A DNA stretch of 64,000 nt from CALKAL01 sp051846895 (GCA_051846895.1 JBPYCQ010000003.1:146142-210141), one strand, 5' to 3'; shown: positions 50,582 to 60,460, counted from the first letter of the stretch. Notes: generated by a model not told the origin, from the letters alone. Numbers and translations are program-made.

Positions 50582-51750
50582 ATCATTTCCCCCTTTTTAT
50601 TCAGAAGGGAAGAAAAGAAAACCGTAATTATAATAAATATACTAATGATTAGCCAAATGAAAATTGGTGGTTCATTAAATAAAAATATGTGCTTAAAACC
50701 GTCATGGATTATAGTTAAGTCTATCATTGACTGACCAATATACGCCGGTGGAATGATAAGTCCACTGAACATTAAAAATAAACAAGTCAAAATGAAAAAC
50801 AAACTAACAGTAATTGCTTTCTTTTTAAACAATGAGTAACAAAACAAATATATTGAATGAAACATAAGAGCAAAAATAACCCACTGAACAAATACGAGGA
50901 AATTAATACTGACATTTAATAAGGTACTTGCAATAACACCGAATAATACTAAGTAAATCAAACTAAAAGAAAAATGATATAACATTAATGATAATAATCG
51001 ATGGACAGGTTTAAGTGAAATTAAGGTTAGCCGTTCTGTAATCAGACGGTCATTTTTTTGTTGAAACATCATAATCCATAACAAGTAAGATAAGAAAAAC
51101 AAAACCGTTACAATCGTTAAATACAGTTGAGTTGTCCAGTTAAGCATTTCATTTTCTAAAGACTCATCTAATACAAAAAAATCATTGCGACTCAATGTCA
51201 GTAATGTAAAATGAATTGTCATTTGCTGGATCCAACGATTTCTTTCACTACGGTCTTCTATTGTTTTAATATAAAAATGATTAACCGTATTAACTCCACT
51301 TTGAGCTGCGGATATATAATTTTGTCCACTCTCCAACAATAAATAAGCTAAATTAGATCCTACTGGGATATTTTCATTTAAATATACATTTATTTCACGA
51401 TTAATTCCGCTTCTCAGATCTTCGGTAAAACCTTTTGGAACTTGAACGACTGCAGCATATTGTTCAGGCTGTTGTAAGTAAGTAGTTAACTTGCCTTCTC
51501 CAGTAATAAAATTGACTTGTCCTTTTAATGTGTCATCACTTTTCAACTGATTAATTAATGTACTTGTTTCAAATGTTTGATCTTCATCAAGCACGACGAT
51601 ATCTACAGAATTAACTTCTTCCTTAACAACGGAATAAACGATAAAACCTGTTAAAGATACAAATAATATCGGAAATAAAAAAACAAATAATAAAAGAGTA
51701 GGGTGTTTCAATGTTCTTTTCCATTCATATAAAAACAAATGTAAGATCAT
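50578..51750 (-). CDS. ABC-2 type permease
   Basis: 390 aa. N-terminal helix TLLLFVFLFPILFVSLTGFI, external domain (residues ~45-200; VDIVVLDEDQTFETSTLI, YAAVVQVPKGFTEDLRSGI and INVYLNENIPVGSN, the ABC-2 exporter pattern), six C-terminal helices. Same architecture as YhgE/DrrB-like exporters. Starts 31 bp after the anchored-protein gene, so the operon runs anchored protein, permease, permease, ATPase. Confidence 0.85.
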   Translation of the reverse strand: MILHLFLYEWKRTLKHPTLLLFVFLFPILFVSLTGFIVYSVVKEEVNSVDIVVLDEDQTFETSTLINQLKSDDTLKGQVNFITGEGKLTTYLQQPEQYAAVVQVPKGFTEDLRSGINREINVYLNENIPVGSNLAYLLLESGQNYISAAQSGVNTVNHFYIKTIEDRSERNRWIQQMTIHFTLLTLSRNDFFVLDESLENEMLNWTTQLYLTIVTVLFFLSYLLWIMMFQQKNDRLITERLTLISLKPVHRLLSLMLYHFSFSLIYLVLFGVIASTLLNVSINFLVFVQWVIFALMFHSIYLFCYSLFKKKAITVSLFFILTCLFLMFSGLIIPPAYIGQSMIDLTIIHDGFKHIFLFNEPPIFIWLIISIFIIITVFFSSLLNKKGEMI

Positions 51751-51781
51751 GAATCCCTACTCCCTTCAATTAATTATCATA

Positions 51782-53341
51782 TTAAAACGGGGAAAACTTC
51801 CCAAACAAATTTTCATAATAAGACGAAATAAAGTCACTTATCTCGTTCTCTAAATCATATAAATTATCTTCATCTAATTCATCTATAAATAGGATGTTTT
51901 CATGATTCATTTTTGGAATGGTTACTGCATCTCCAAACTTGAATTGTTGGTCAATATTGAAAGTGACAGAATATGTTTCATTGTTATTAGTGGTCTCATT
52001 TAACGTTCCAATTCCTATTGAAAAATCGAGTAGTTGACTACCTTCATTGCCATCCATTCGTATTTCATGGTTTAAATGACCGGAAATTTCGGGAAAAGAT
52101 GGATCATTAATGTCCGCAAATAATCTGAAATCTGATTCTGCTATATTTTCTTGATATACAGTATTATAGTCAAAATTAATTGTTCCAGATTCGTAAATAT
52201 CTTCGTATCCTAAAGAAATTCTTCTCTTTACATGATAATCTTTATCGATTGGTTCGCCTGATGAATCATATTTGAAGATGAAATAAGTTTGATCACTCGT
52301 ATCGACTATGAAATCGAATAATAAATCATACTCATCATTTTTTGTTATAACTGTATTAAATGATAATTGAATATTTACTGTTTCACCATTAGCAGAAATA
52401 GACGTATTCAAATTACGATATTGGACAAAGTTATTATTATAGTAAGCTTCATAAGTAATACCACCAGGAAATTCTAGTAAGTCAACTTCAGCTAACAATT
52501 GTTCTAAAGGATTATCCTCTTCTAAAACGACAAGTGGTGAAAATAAATAATGCTTCAATTTTTTATCTTCATTCATTTTAGTTAAAATCTTTTTAAGTAA
52601 ATTCTTCGCCTTGTCCTCTGAGATGTGAAGTGAATATTGTGTATATTTTTTCCCTTCGTATTTAACATTTTCATTTAACTCAAAATTCAAATCTTTTAAC
52701 TCATAACCAATAAATGTTAAATACTCAATGTAAAGCTCTCTTAATTCTTTTGGGGTCATTGATTGATTTTGGATCTCGATAAAATTAGGAAACTCTTCAA
52801 TAATTGTGGGCTCGTCAGGCTGTCCAATTAATTCACCAAATCTTTTATTATGTATTCCAATAGGCTGATCATAAATAATTGGCGAATCGATCGCCGTAAT
52901 CTCTCTATTCTGATATAGACCAATATTAAATAAACTAGCCCCCTGCATATTAAGATTAACGTCTACTTTAGATTCTAATGTTGCTGGGTCCTGAATACTG
53001 TTAATATTTATTTCAGAAGTTCCCAATATTCCTCGAATAAGTGTAATTACAGGGTCTATTTGGTTACTATTTATGTCCAAATCAGCGGTAATAACCGAAT
53101 TAGTTTCACTTTTTTCTTTTAGCAACCTTTTTGCTAATTCCTCTTGATTCCCAGTATATTTATGTAGCATTTGGTTCAACCGATTAATTGTCTCCTTCTC
53201 AGCTTCTGCATATTTGACAATTGGATGATTCAATATATAAGCTTGGAAAGCATAAACTCCTACACCTGCGAATAATACTAGAATTCCTATAACGATCACA
53301 AAGGTTTTTTTACGACTGCCCTTCTCTCTAGTATTTGGCAT
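51782..53341 (-). CDS. Large membrane-anchored extracellular protein, unknown
   Basis: 519 aa, ATG with TAGGAGG. A basic start (REKGSRKKTF) and one membrane helix VIVIGILVLFAGVGVYAFQAYI put ~480 residues outside. The first external part YAEAEKETINRLNQMLHKY has the AEKET feature I associate with DUF6583 proteins; the rest is beta-rich with repeated DxNxN strands. As first gene of an exporter operon it may be a secreted-substrate receptor or chaperone for the ABC-2 pump. Identification is weak. Confidence 0.65.
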   Translation of the reverse strand: MPNTREKGSRKKTFVIVIGILVLFAGVGVYAFQAYILNHPIVKYAEAEKETINRLNQMLHKYTGNQEELAKRLLKEKSETNSVITADLDINSNQIDPVITLIRGILGTSEININSIQDPATLESKVDVNLNMQGASLFNIGLYQNREITAIDSPIIYDQPIGIHNKRFGELIGQPDEPTIIEEFPNFIEIQNQSMTPKELRELYIEYLTFIGYELKDLNFELNENVKYEGKKYTQYSLHISEDKAKNLLKKILTKMNEDKKLKHYLFSPLVVLEEDNPLEQLLAEVDLLEFPGGITYEAYYNNNFVQYRNLNTSISANGETVNIQLSFNTVITKNDEYDLLFDFIVDTSDQTYFIFKYDSSGEPIDKDYHVKRRISLGYEDIYESGTINFDYNTVYQENIAESDFRLFADINDPSFPEISGHLNHEIRMDGNEGSQLLDFSIGIGTLNETTNNNETYSVTFNIDQQFKFGDAVTIPKMNHENILFIDELDEDNLYDLENEISDFISSYYENLFGKFSPF

Positions 53342-53575
53342 AAAATTCCTCCTACACTACCTTTTTTTATATCTTTCATGATATTATACTACTATTTTTT
53401 AAGTTCGTTAAGATTTTACATCTGTTTGATTTAAATTAGAGGTGCCAAAACCTTTGATTGTTTTAGATTTAAGTGAATCAGTCTTCTATTGTTTTTGCAA
53501 AAAAATAATAATGTTTGAAAGTCTATTTTAGTGATGAACATTATATTTTAAATAGTTCAGTATATTGTTTAGACA
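53342..53575. other. Intergenic region upstream of the 519-aa gene
   Basis: About 235 bp without a gene. A TATAAT box at 53380-53385 (minus strand) is a candidate -10 for the exporter operon; its -35 is not clear. Confidence 0.4.
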
Positions 53576-53629
53576 TCAAAAAGAGACTACCCCAAAGTCA
53601 CGGTTACTGACTTTTAGGTAGCCTCTTTA
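53576..53629 (-). terminator. Terminator behind rsgI
   Basis: Minus strand AGAGGCTACC/GGTAGTCTCT (one mismatch) with an inner AAAGTCAGTAACCGTGACTTT hairpin, then TTTTTG. Confidence 0.85.
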
Positions 53630-53639
53630 TCAAGAAAGG

Positions 53640-54899
53640 TTAATCATCATCGTCGTCATCTTCTTCATCGTCATCATCGTCATCATGATCCTTATTTTTA
53701 TTTTTCAGACCAGGTGGGGTAAAGTTATCACCTTTCCAATGACGATGCTTACCTTTTTTATTTTTGTTTTTATTACGATCTTTTTGATCAAAGTCTCGGT
53801 TCTTTTGATCATCCTTCCTATAATTTTCATCATCATCATCTTCTTCTTCATCGTCGTCAGAATCCTCATCTTCATCTAGCTCATCATCTGAATCTTCATC
53901 ATCAAAGTCGGTTTCGTCATCATCAGAGAAATATTCATCAATATCTTCTTTTGTAATTCCAAGTTGTTCAATTTTCTTTTGGATTCCTGGTGGGATTTTA
54001 CCCTCTTCAGCTTCTAGTAAAAATTTCTCAATTACTTTTATGTTATTCTTTTTTACTTTTCGATTATTACTTTTTTCATTTGAGGTGGTAGTCTGTTTTT
54101 GGTCAACATGCTTATCTTTATAATCTCCACGTTCCTGATGATCTTTTTCTTGTTCTTCTTGCTCCTCATCATCTTCATCACTTGATGTAATAATTCTATT
54201 CTGATTATTCTCCTCATGCTCTCCATTTTTTTCATCTTCTAAAATTTGCGATGCGTAAACGATATTCATTGATGTGTTTTCTAATTTAGCCTCTTCTCGA
54301 TACTCATTCGGAACTTCAAATGATGCGATGTTAATAGAATCGAATTCTGTTTTTAAATTGTCGGCTACATCGTAAATAATTAAATGATCAGATTGTTTTA
54401 TTTGTCCAACAAAACTAATCCCAAAGAGTAAACTATGATTATCTTGTAAATAGCCCATATTTTGACTAAGAGATAAAATGTTTTTTGAAACATCTTGTAA
54501 TGATTGCTTTTTCCAACCAGTTAAATGAGTAAGAAGATTTTTTCCATCATCATTAAGCCCTTCAATTCCAATTACTTCATAATGATCATTAAGTGAAAGC
54601 TCTATACTTGGATTTATATCAATGCTCACATATGCGTAAACTTCGTCTTTTCCAAACGAAGAGTAAATGGGAAAAGCTAACATGACACAAAGGGCGATAG
54701 CTACGATTGCTTTCCATTGAAATTGTTGCTTCAACCAGTGAAAAAGATTGTGAAATGATAAAGGGTTTGATGTTAAAGGTTCGAAAAACGTCTCTTCACC
54801 TACGAGTTTATTAAGCTTTTTAGTTCTATAAAAAACACCGTTATTTGTCAACATGATGGTGTGTTTCTTTTTGTGTTCAACGACGATCCCTTTAATCAA
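53640..54899 (-). CDS. rsgI: Anti-sigma-I factor RsgI-like
   Basis: 419 aa; its start is one base after the sigI stop, so translation is coupled. N-terminal RsgI domain (IKGIVVEHKKKHTIMLTNNG, residues ~1-50) binds SigI inside the cell; membrane helix FQWKAIVAIALCVMLAFPIY (residues ~62-80); then the conserved external segment EVYAYVSIDINPSIELSLN. From residue ~220 the protein becomes low complexity, Asp/Glu/Lys-rich, with only KIPPGIQKKIEQLGITKEDI-like islands, and no carbohydrate-binding or known sensor domain. Regulates SigI by heat or envelope signal. Confidence 0.9.
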   Translation of the reverse strand: MIKGIVVEHKKKHTIMLTNNGVFYRTKKLNKLVGEETFFEPLTSNPLSFHNLFHWLKQQFQWKAIVAIALCVMLAFPIYSSFGKDEVYAYVSIDINPSIELSLNDHYEVIGIEGLNDDGKNLLTHLTGWKKQSLQDVSKNILSLSQNMGYLQDNHSLLFGISFVGQIKQSDHLIIYDVADNLKTEFDSINIASFEVPNEYREEAKLENTSMNIVYASQILEDEKNGEHEENNQNRIITSSDEDDEEQEEQEKDHQERGDYKDKHVDQKQTTTSNEKSNNRKVKKNNIKVIEKFLLEAEEGKIPPGIQKKIEQLGITKEDIDEYFSDDDETDFDDEDSDDELDEDEDSDDDEEEDDDDENYRKDDQKNRDFDQKDRNKNKNKKGKHRHWKGDNFTPPGLKNKNKDHDDDDDDEEDDDDDD

Positions 54900-54900
54900 T

Positions 54901-55644
54901 TCATTCCACCCCCTTCACATAATCTTTTAAAAAGACAAACTCCTCATGTAATAAAATAAAAATTGCTAAAATATATTTACGGTTCCGTTCAATTGTTTTT
55001 TTACTAACATCTACATGAGGTAAAATTTTTTTGATAGGTAACCTTTTCTTTTCAAGCACGTATTCTTTTATTTCTTGATTGTGATAAACAAACTTAGCAA
55101 TCTTTTTAGCAGACTCTCTTGCATCATGGTGTTTTGGAGAAATTTGTACAAGTTCAGAAAAGGAAAGTTTATACTCCTGAAGTTTTTTACTATATTCTTC
55201 AATCTCTACTCGGCGATACCAAGCGGTTTCGTCTTCATGATAAGCTTCTTTTGCCGCTTCAGAAACAATCCAATAAGAATCCCCATCATTTGAGTCATCT
55301 GAGTCAGAATAATCTAAAGAAACATGAATCGGTTCTTTATTAACCGAGCGAATATAGTCAATGACTTTTCTTGAGATGACTAGACGGGCAAAAGATAAAA
55401 AAGAACTCCCTTTGTTCTCTGAATATGATTCAATCGCCTCGTTAAACGCCATTAAACCAACACTATATTCATCGTCCTTCTCTGGATCAATATATCTTTT
55501 ACATACTTTTGATACACATGTCGCTATGAAAGGTTGATAGTTCGTTAACAGATGATGACGGGTTTCCTCATCCCCTTGTTGAACAGCGAGTACGTGTTCT
55601 TCGAGGGAGACGTCGTCTTGCTCTTTGTTTTGACGCTTTAACAC
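54901..55644 (-). CDS. sigI: RNA polymerase sigma factor SigI
   Basis: 247 aa from the GTG at 55644 with GGGGGTGG upstream (B. subtilis SigI 251 aa). Sigma-70-like region 2 is seen in EYSVGLMAFNEAIESYSENK and FLSFARLVISRKVIDYIRS; the C-terminal SigI-specific helix-turn-helix includes LPIKKILPHVDVSKKTIERN. It controls cell-wall and heat stress genes such as mreBH and lytE in B. subtilis. Cotranscribed with rsgI. A CACCC-N19-CGAA element lies upstream and may be a SigI autoregulatory promoter. Confidence 0.95.
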   Translation of the reverse strand: MLKRQNKEQDDVSLEEHVLAVQQGDEETRHHLLTNYQPFIATCVSKVCKRYIDPEKDDEYSVGLMAFNEAIESYSENKGSSFLSFARLVISRKVIDYIRSVNKEPIHVSLDYSDSDDSNDGDSYWIVSEAAKEAYHEDETAWYRRVEIEEYSKKLQEYKLSFSELVQISPKHHDARESAKKIAKFVYHNQEIKEYVLEKKRLPIKKILPHVDVSKKTIERNRKYILAIFILLHEEFVFLKDYVKGVE

Positions 55645-55700
55645 CCCTCACCACCCCCAACTAATAATATTTTTCGTCAATCACGCACCATTTATGGGTG

Positions 55701-56516
55701 TTATTGTTCGCGCATAAAGTTTTTATTTGTCAATTCATGAAAAACTTCAATAGGAATAGCTAACCCTACTCGTCCTTCGCCTGTATCATGCCTCGTTGCA
55801 TAGATGACGGCAATCACTTCACCTTCATCATTAATAACAGGGCTACCACTATTCCCACGATAGATTGGAGCATCTAGCATTAATACTGGTGTCGCTAGAC
55901 TTGAGTTCGTCCAATCAATGACTTTTCCTTCATTGGCGATTCCACTAAAGCTCAAAGGGTTACCAATAAAATAGAAATGCTCACCTGAACTGAAAGCTGC
56001 TTCATCCGCTAATGGTAAAAATGGTACCTGAACATCATCGACTTTTAGTAAAGCTAAATCATATTGTGGATAAGCTACTTCAATATTTGCCTCATACGGT
56101 CCTCCTAATTCAGGATAAAAGACATATAAATGTTCAACTTCATCCACAACATGTTCATTCGTTATTATATAACCATCTTCCGTTATTGAAAAACCTGTTC
56201 CTCTTCCACTTCCTGTATCTATTAAAACAATTGATTGTTTATATTCTTTAACATCATCATCTACTAAAAGTTTAGCTGATGTTTTCAAAAATTCAATAGC
56301 AGGTAACGAAATAAATCCAGGAGCTACTGAAATCAACATAAATAAAGCAATAAGCCAAAAAACCCATTTAGGGAATGGGCGTTTTGGCTTTGGTTGTATT
56401 TCTTTTTGTCTTATTTCTTTTTTCTTTTCTTGAAGAAGGTCATATATTTCCTCTTCATCTAAGTCCTCATATAAGTCTTCTTCATCAATCGTCTCAGGTC
56501 GCTTATCGTCACACAT
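55701..56516 (-). CDS. Membrane-anchored trypsin-like serine protease
   Basis: 271 aa, ATG with AGGGTGAT. A very acidic cytoplasmic N terminus (EEDLYEDLDEEEIYDLL), one membrane helix WVFWLIALFMLISVAPGFI (residues ~50-70), then an S1C protease domain. Catalytic residues: His in YIITNEHVVDE, Asp in YDLALLKVDD and Ser in YRGNSGSPVINDE. Unlike HtrA it lacks a PDZ domain and is short. It may be an envelope quality protease. It lies upstream of sigI on the same strand and could be cotranscribed with bmrD, whose stop is 18 bp away on the other side. Confidence 0.85.
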   Translation of the reverse strand: MCDDKRPETIDEEDLYEDLDEEEIYDLLQEKKKEIRQKEIQPKPKRPFPKWVFWLIALFMLISVAPGFISLPAIEFLKTSAKLLVDDDVKEYKQSIVLIDTGSGRGTGFSITEDGYIITNEHVVDEVEHLYVFYPELGGPYEANIEVAYPQYDLALLKVDDVQVPFLPLADEAAFSSGEHFYFIGNPLSFSGIANEGKVIDWTNSSLATPVLMLDAPIYRGNSGSPVINDEGEVIAVIYATRHDTGEGRVGLAIPIEVFHELTNKNFMREQ

Positions 56517-56534
56517 CTATTATCACCCTATCAA

Positions 56535-58562
56535 TTAAGAAACATGGAATTGTTGTTTACCTAACTGCATTTCATACATTTTATAATACTCACCACGTTC
56601 TTTCAATAAGCTATGGTGATTACCTTCTTCTATCATTTTACCATGTTTTAAAACAAATATTTGATCAGCTTGTTGAATGGTTGATAATCGATGCGCAATA
56701 ATTAATGTTGTTCGTCCTTGTTTTAAAATATTTAGGGCTTCTTGAATCATTGCTTCTGTTTCTGTATCAATATTAGCTGTCGCTTCATCTAAAATTAAAA
56801 TAGCAGGATCAAAAGCGAGTGCACGTGCAAATGATAATAACTGTCTTTCTCCTGTAGAAAATTCACTTCCTTTTTCTTTAACTGGTTCGTCATATTTATT
56901 CGGAAGTTTTTCTATAAATCGATCAGCACCAACCGTCTTTAACGCTTCTATCGCTTTTTCACGACTAATTGACGGATCGTTCATTGTTATATTTGAAATA
57001 ATCGTTCCAGTAAAAATGAACGGATCTTGTAAAACAATACCGATATGCTGTCTTACTTGCTGTTTAGAAAGTTGTTTTGTATCTTTGCCATCAATGAGTA
57101 TCTTCCCAATTGTCGGGTCGTAAAATCGGAACAGTAAATTCATAATCGTACTCTTTCCAGATCCTGTATGGCCGACAAAGGCCGCTGTCTCACCTGGTTT
57201 GACTTGAAATGAAATGTTGTTTAAAACATACTCATCTTTTTCGTAGGCAAAGGAGACGTCGTTAAATTCAACCGCACCTTCATAACGTGGAATGGGTTCA
57301 AAACTGACATCTTCACCTTGTTCGTCCATTAACTCAAATACTCTACTTCCTGAAACTCTTGCCTGTTCAAGTAAAGCTAATTGGCTGACGATTTGATTAA
57401 CAGGTTCAAACAGACGCGTTAATAAGTCGACAAATGCATACAACACACCAGCTGTTACAATTGACGTACCATCTAAAGCAGCCCCACCAAAATACATAAT
57501 AAATGTTACAAACGCAATATTTCTCAAAACACTAACTAAATTAAATGAAGTCAATGCTGTGAACGTGTTCATTTTTGTTTGGTATTCTCTTTGTAATTCA
57601 TTTAACTCTTCAAATTCATTCGTCATACGTTCTGTTTGACCGAATGCTTGAATAATTGCCATCCCTTGAATGGACTCGTTTATATTTCCATTAATATTAC
57701 TATTCGTTTCACGGATGACTTTGTTATATTTACCACCTACATTTTTATAAACCTTCATCCATAGAGCCATAATTGGCAATAATACCATACAGATGAGTGC
57801 CAGTTTAGCATCTAGTATAAATAGGGCGATGAATATTCCAAACATATAAATAATCCCAGACGCAAAGACTTCTAATACACGGACGTATAGCTCACGGATT
57901 GCTTCTGTATCGTTTGTAACTCTTGCCAAAATTTTACCTGCTGGCTGATTAACAAAATAATTAACTGGTAACCGCTGTATATGGTTGAACACGTCTTTAC
58001 GCATCTTTTGAATTATCCTATTAGATGAATATTGTAGTAAATACGTCTGGTAGTATAAGAAAAATGAAGAAATTAATATTAAAAATAAATATAAGGCTAA
58101 TAGCCAAATAATCGAGCTGATTTCTTCACTAAAGAAGACGAAAACTTCATCAATTGATAACTTTTTCCCTGTTACGTGAAATGTTTCACCTCGGGTCGTT
58201 AACGTAAATTCGTTCCCACCCTCATCATCTATAGATGCATTAAGAGGTACTTCATCTTCCAATAAATAAAACGATAACCCATCTTGGAAAAGTGTAACAA
58301 TCGTATCACTATCATTGGATGAGATACGATCTTTTCTTATATACGTCTGTCCGTCAAACTCAATTCCTTTGTCAACTTCATCTGTTTCAACATAATGATT
58401 AGCAACACCTACAATATGTTGGTCAATCAATGTTTTCGCGATGAAAGGACCAGTCAGTTCTAAGGCAACAGCAACGATTAAACATATTAACCCAATAAAA
58501 ATCGTTTTCTTAAAATGCATCGCATATTGAAACAACCTTTTTTCAGTTGTCGGTTTTTTCAT
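56535..58562 (-). CDS. bmrD: Multidrug ABC exporter subunit BmrD (YheH)
   Basis: 675 aa (B. subtilis BmrD 673). Six-helix ABC exporter membrane domain with a ~90-residue external insert after helix 1 (residues ~45-135), then the nucleotide-binding domain: Walker A GHTGSGKST near residue 465, degenerate signature STGERQLLSFARAL and an intact catalytic Walker B LILDEATANID. It pairs with BmrC, whose site is degenerate in the catalytic Glu. Separated by 2 bp from bmrC. Confidence 0.93.
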   Translation of the reverse strand: MKKPTTEKRLFQYAMHFKKTIFIGLICLIVAVALELTGPFIAKTLIDQHIVGVANHYVETDEVDKGIEFDGQTYIRKDRISSNDSDTIVTLFQDGLSFYLLEDEVPLNASIDDEGGNEFTLTTRGETFHVTGKKLSIDEVFVFFSEEISSIIWLLALYLFLILISSFFLYYQTYLLQYSSNRIIQKMRKDVFNHIQRLPVNYFVNQPAGKILARVTNDTEAIRELYVRVLEVFASGIIYMFGIFIALFILDAKLALICMVLLPIMALWMKVYKNVGGKYNKVIRETNSNINGNINESIQGMAIIQAFGQTERMTNEFEELNELQREYQTKMNTFTALTSFNLVSVLRNIAFVTFIMYFGGAALDGTSIVTAGVLYAFVDLLTRLFEPVNQIVSQLALLEQARVSGSRVFELMDEQGEDVSFEPIPRYEGAVEFNDVSFAYEKDEYVLNNISFQVKPGETAAFVGHTGSGKSTIMNLLFRFYDPTIGKILIDGKDTKQLSKQQVRQHIGIVLQDPFIFTGTIISNITMNDPSISREKAIEALKTVGADRFIEKLPNKYDEPVKEKGSEFSTGERQLLSFARALAFDPAILILDEATANIDTETEAMIQEALNILKQGRTTLIIAHRLSTIQQADQIFVLKHGKMIEEGNHHSLLKERGEYYKMYEMQLGKQQFHVS

Positions 58563-58564
58563 AA

Positions 58565-60307
58565 TTATTCGCCTCCTTCCATTTGCTGTACGGCGAATTG
58601 CTTACTATACCATCCTTGACGTTCAATCAGCTCATCATGTGTTCCATGCTCCACAATTTTCCCATCTTCTAAAACGATAATTTGATCCGCATGTTTAACA
58701 GCTGACAAACGGTGTGCGGCAATGAACGTTGTTTTATTTTGTCTTTCTTTTTTCAGATGCTCAATAATTTTTGTTTCCGTCTTTCCATCAACTGCTGATA
58801 ATGAGTCATCTAATATTAAAATTTCTGGATCTTTAATTAATGCACGCGCAAGTGAAACACGCTGTTTCTGACCACCTGATAAAGTGACACCACTTTCGCC
58901 TACAATCGTATCTAGGCCATGTGGTAAATTATCGATATCTTCCTTTAAGGATGCCATTTCTAAAATTCTATAAATTTCCTCATCTGATGCACCATTTTTA
59001 CCGAAAGAAATGTTCTCTCTTACCGTTTTAGAAAATAGCGTATGATCTTGAGGTACATAACCAATCCAATTTCTCGTTGTTTGAAGAGATAAATTTTCAA
59101 TGCGAACTCCGTTAATCATAAGAGCTCCTTTATGTGCTGGTGGATATTCTCTTAAAAGTTGACGGAATAACGTTGATTTTCCAGCACTCGTCTTTCCAAC
59201 AACACCAATCGTCTCTCCTCGTTTAATTGTAAGAGAAATATCTATTAAACGATCTACGTCAGATTCTGGGTAACGGAAAGTTAACTCATTAAAAATAATT
59301 TCATCCGGTCGACTCACTTGGACTGGTTCTTTTGGATTTTTCACATCTGGTTTCTGTGATAACACTTCTTCTGCTCTATCTAAAGACGCATTACCGCGTT
59401 GCATGACGTTAATGAGCTCACCAACAGCAAACATTGGCCAAATTAACATACCTAGATATACGTTAAAAGATACTAATTCTCCAATTGTTAATTCATTACG
59501 AATAACTAAATAGGAGCCAAAACCAAGACCAATCGTATAAGCAACACCAACTAACACTTTAATCGTTGGTTCAAACAGGGCATCAAGCTTCGCAACAGCG
59601 ATATTTTTTTGAAATACATCTTCCGTTTTATTAGCAAAACGTTTCTCATCTTGACGTTCTTGTACATAGGCACGAATGACGCGTACACCTTGAATCGATT
59701 CAAGTGTGTCATTGTTCAATTCACTAAACGCCGCTTGTGCAGACATGAAACGTTCATGAATAGCACGCCCATACTTTTGCATAATAAGCGCCATGATTGG
59801 AAGTGGGATAAGTGCCGCTATTGTTAGCTTCCAGTTAATTGATATGATCATAATTCCAACGATAAAGGACATATAAACCGTAGCATCTACTAAAGTTAGT
59901 ATTCCGAATCCAGCGGTCATATTGATCGCTTTTAAATCGTTCGTAGCGCGGGCCATTAAATCCCCCGTACGATAACGACCGTAAAATGTTGGTGTCATCT
60001 TCATGAAATGATTCATGAGACGCGAGCGCATCTTCTTCTCTAACAAAATCGCCCGACCAAACAAAGTGTAATCCCAGAAAAAAGAGATTGTATAATATGC
60101 AATTATTAACAAAATAAAGTAAAAAATAATTTCCATTAATTTTTCTTTTGTTAATAAATTGTATTGGATTAAATCGATTGCATTCCCAATAAGACGTGGT
60201 GGAATTACCGCAAAAACGTTAGCAATAATCAATGCTGTAACTGCTAATGTATATCTAACCCATTGTTCTTTAAAATACCATGATAGTTTTTTAAATACGC
60301 TAAACAT
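58565..60307 (-). CDS. bmrC: Multidrug ABC exporter subunit BmrC (YheI)
   Basis: 580 aa (B. subtilis BmrC 585), ATG with AAGGGGGGAT. Six membrane helices, then Walker A GKTSAGKST near residue 368, canonical signature LSGGQKRVSLARAL-type sequence (VTLSGGQKQRVSLARAL), and Walker B LILDDSLSAVD with Asp in place of the catalytic Glu, the known asymmetry of BmrC/D-type heterodimers. First transporter gene after the attenuator leader. Induced in B. subtilis by ribosome-targeting antibiotics through leader-peptide control. Confidence 0.94.
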   Translation of the reverse strand: MFSVFKKLSWYFKEQWVRYTLAVTALIIANVFAVIPPRLIGNAIDLIQYNLLTKEKLMEIIFYFILLIIAYYTISFFWDYTLFGRAILLEKKMRSRLMNHFMKMTPTFYGRYRTGDLMARATNDLKAINMTAGFGILTLVDATVYMSFIVGIMIISINWKLTIAALIPLPIMALIMQKYGRAIHERFMSAQAAFSELNNDTLESIQGVRVIRAYVQERQDEKRFANKTEDVFQKNIAVAKLDALFEPTIKVLVGVAYTIGLGFGSYLVIRNELTIGELVSFNVYLGMLIWPMFAVGELINVMQRGNASLDRAEEVLSQKPDVKNPKEPVQVSRPDEIIFNELTFRYPESDVDRLIDISLTIKRGETIGVVGKTSAGKSTLFRQLLREYPPAHKGALMINGVRIENLSLQTTRNWIGYVPQDHTLFSKTVRENISFGKNGASDEEIYRILEMASLKEDIDNLPHGLDTIVGESGVTLSGGQKQRVSLARALIKDPEILILDDSLSAVDGKTETKIIEHLKKERQNKTTFIAAHRLSAVKHADQIIVLEDGKIVEHGTHDELIERQGWYSKQFAVQQMEGGE

Positions 60308-60338
60308 AGAATCCCCCCTTATGTTTTTTTCTTGTTAG

Positions 60339-60443
60339 CTAACCATCATCTAGCCGATTATTTTTCCTTGCTAATGAAAATTGAATGCGAATCGTCTTTC
60401 TTACCCCTTTAAAGGAGTACTCAAATTCAATTTTTAACATCAT
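60339..60443 (-). CDS. Small ORF between the attenuator and bmrC
   Basis: 34 aa (ATG at 60443, or ATG at 60440), AAAGGAG site 5-8 bases before. The product starts MMLKIEFEYSFKGVRKTIRI and is basic and hydrophilic with no membrane segment. It lies behind terminator hairpin T2 and 31 bp before bmrC, so it would be translated only if transcription passes both hairpins. It may couple translation into bmrC or be a second leader; no family recognised. Confidence 0.6.
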   Translation of the reverse strand: MMLKIEFEYSFKGVRKTIRIQFSLARKNNRLDDG

Positions 60444-60460
60444 GTTTCTCTCCTTTTAAT

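Noticed and set aside
54053..54235. Extra ORF inside rsgI
   Set aside because: It is a shifted-frame by-product of the Asp/Glu/Lys-rich codons of the RsgI tail, without its own ribosome site.
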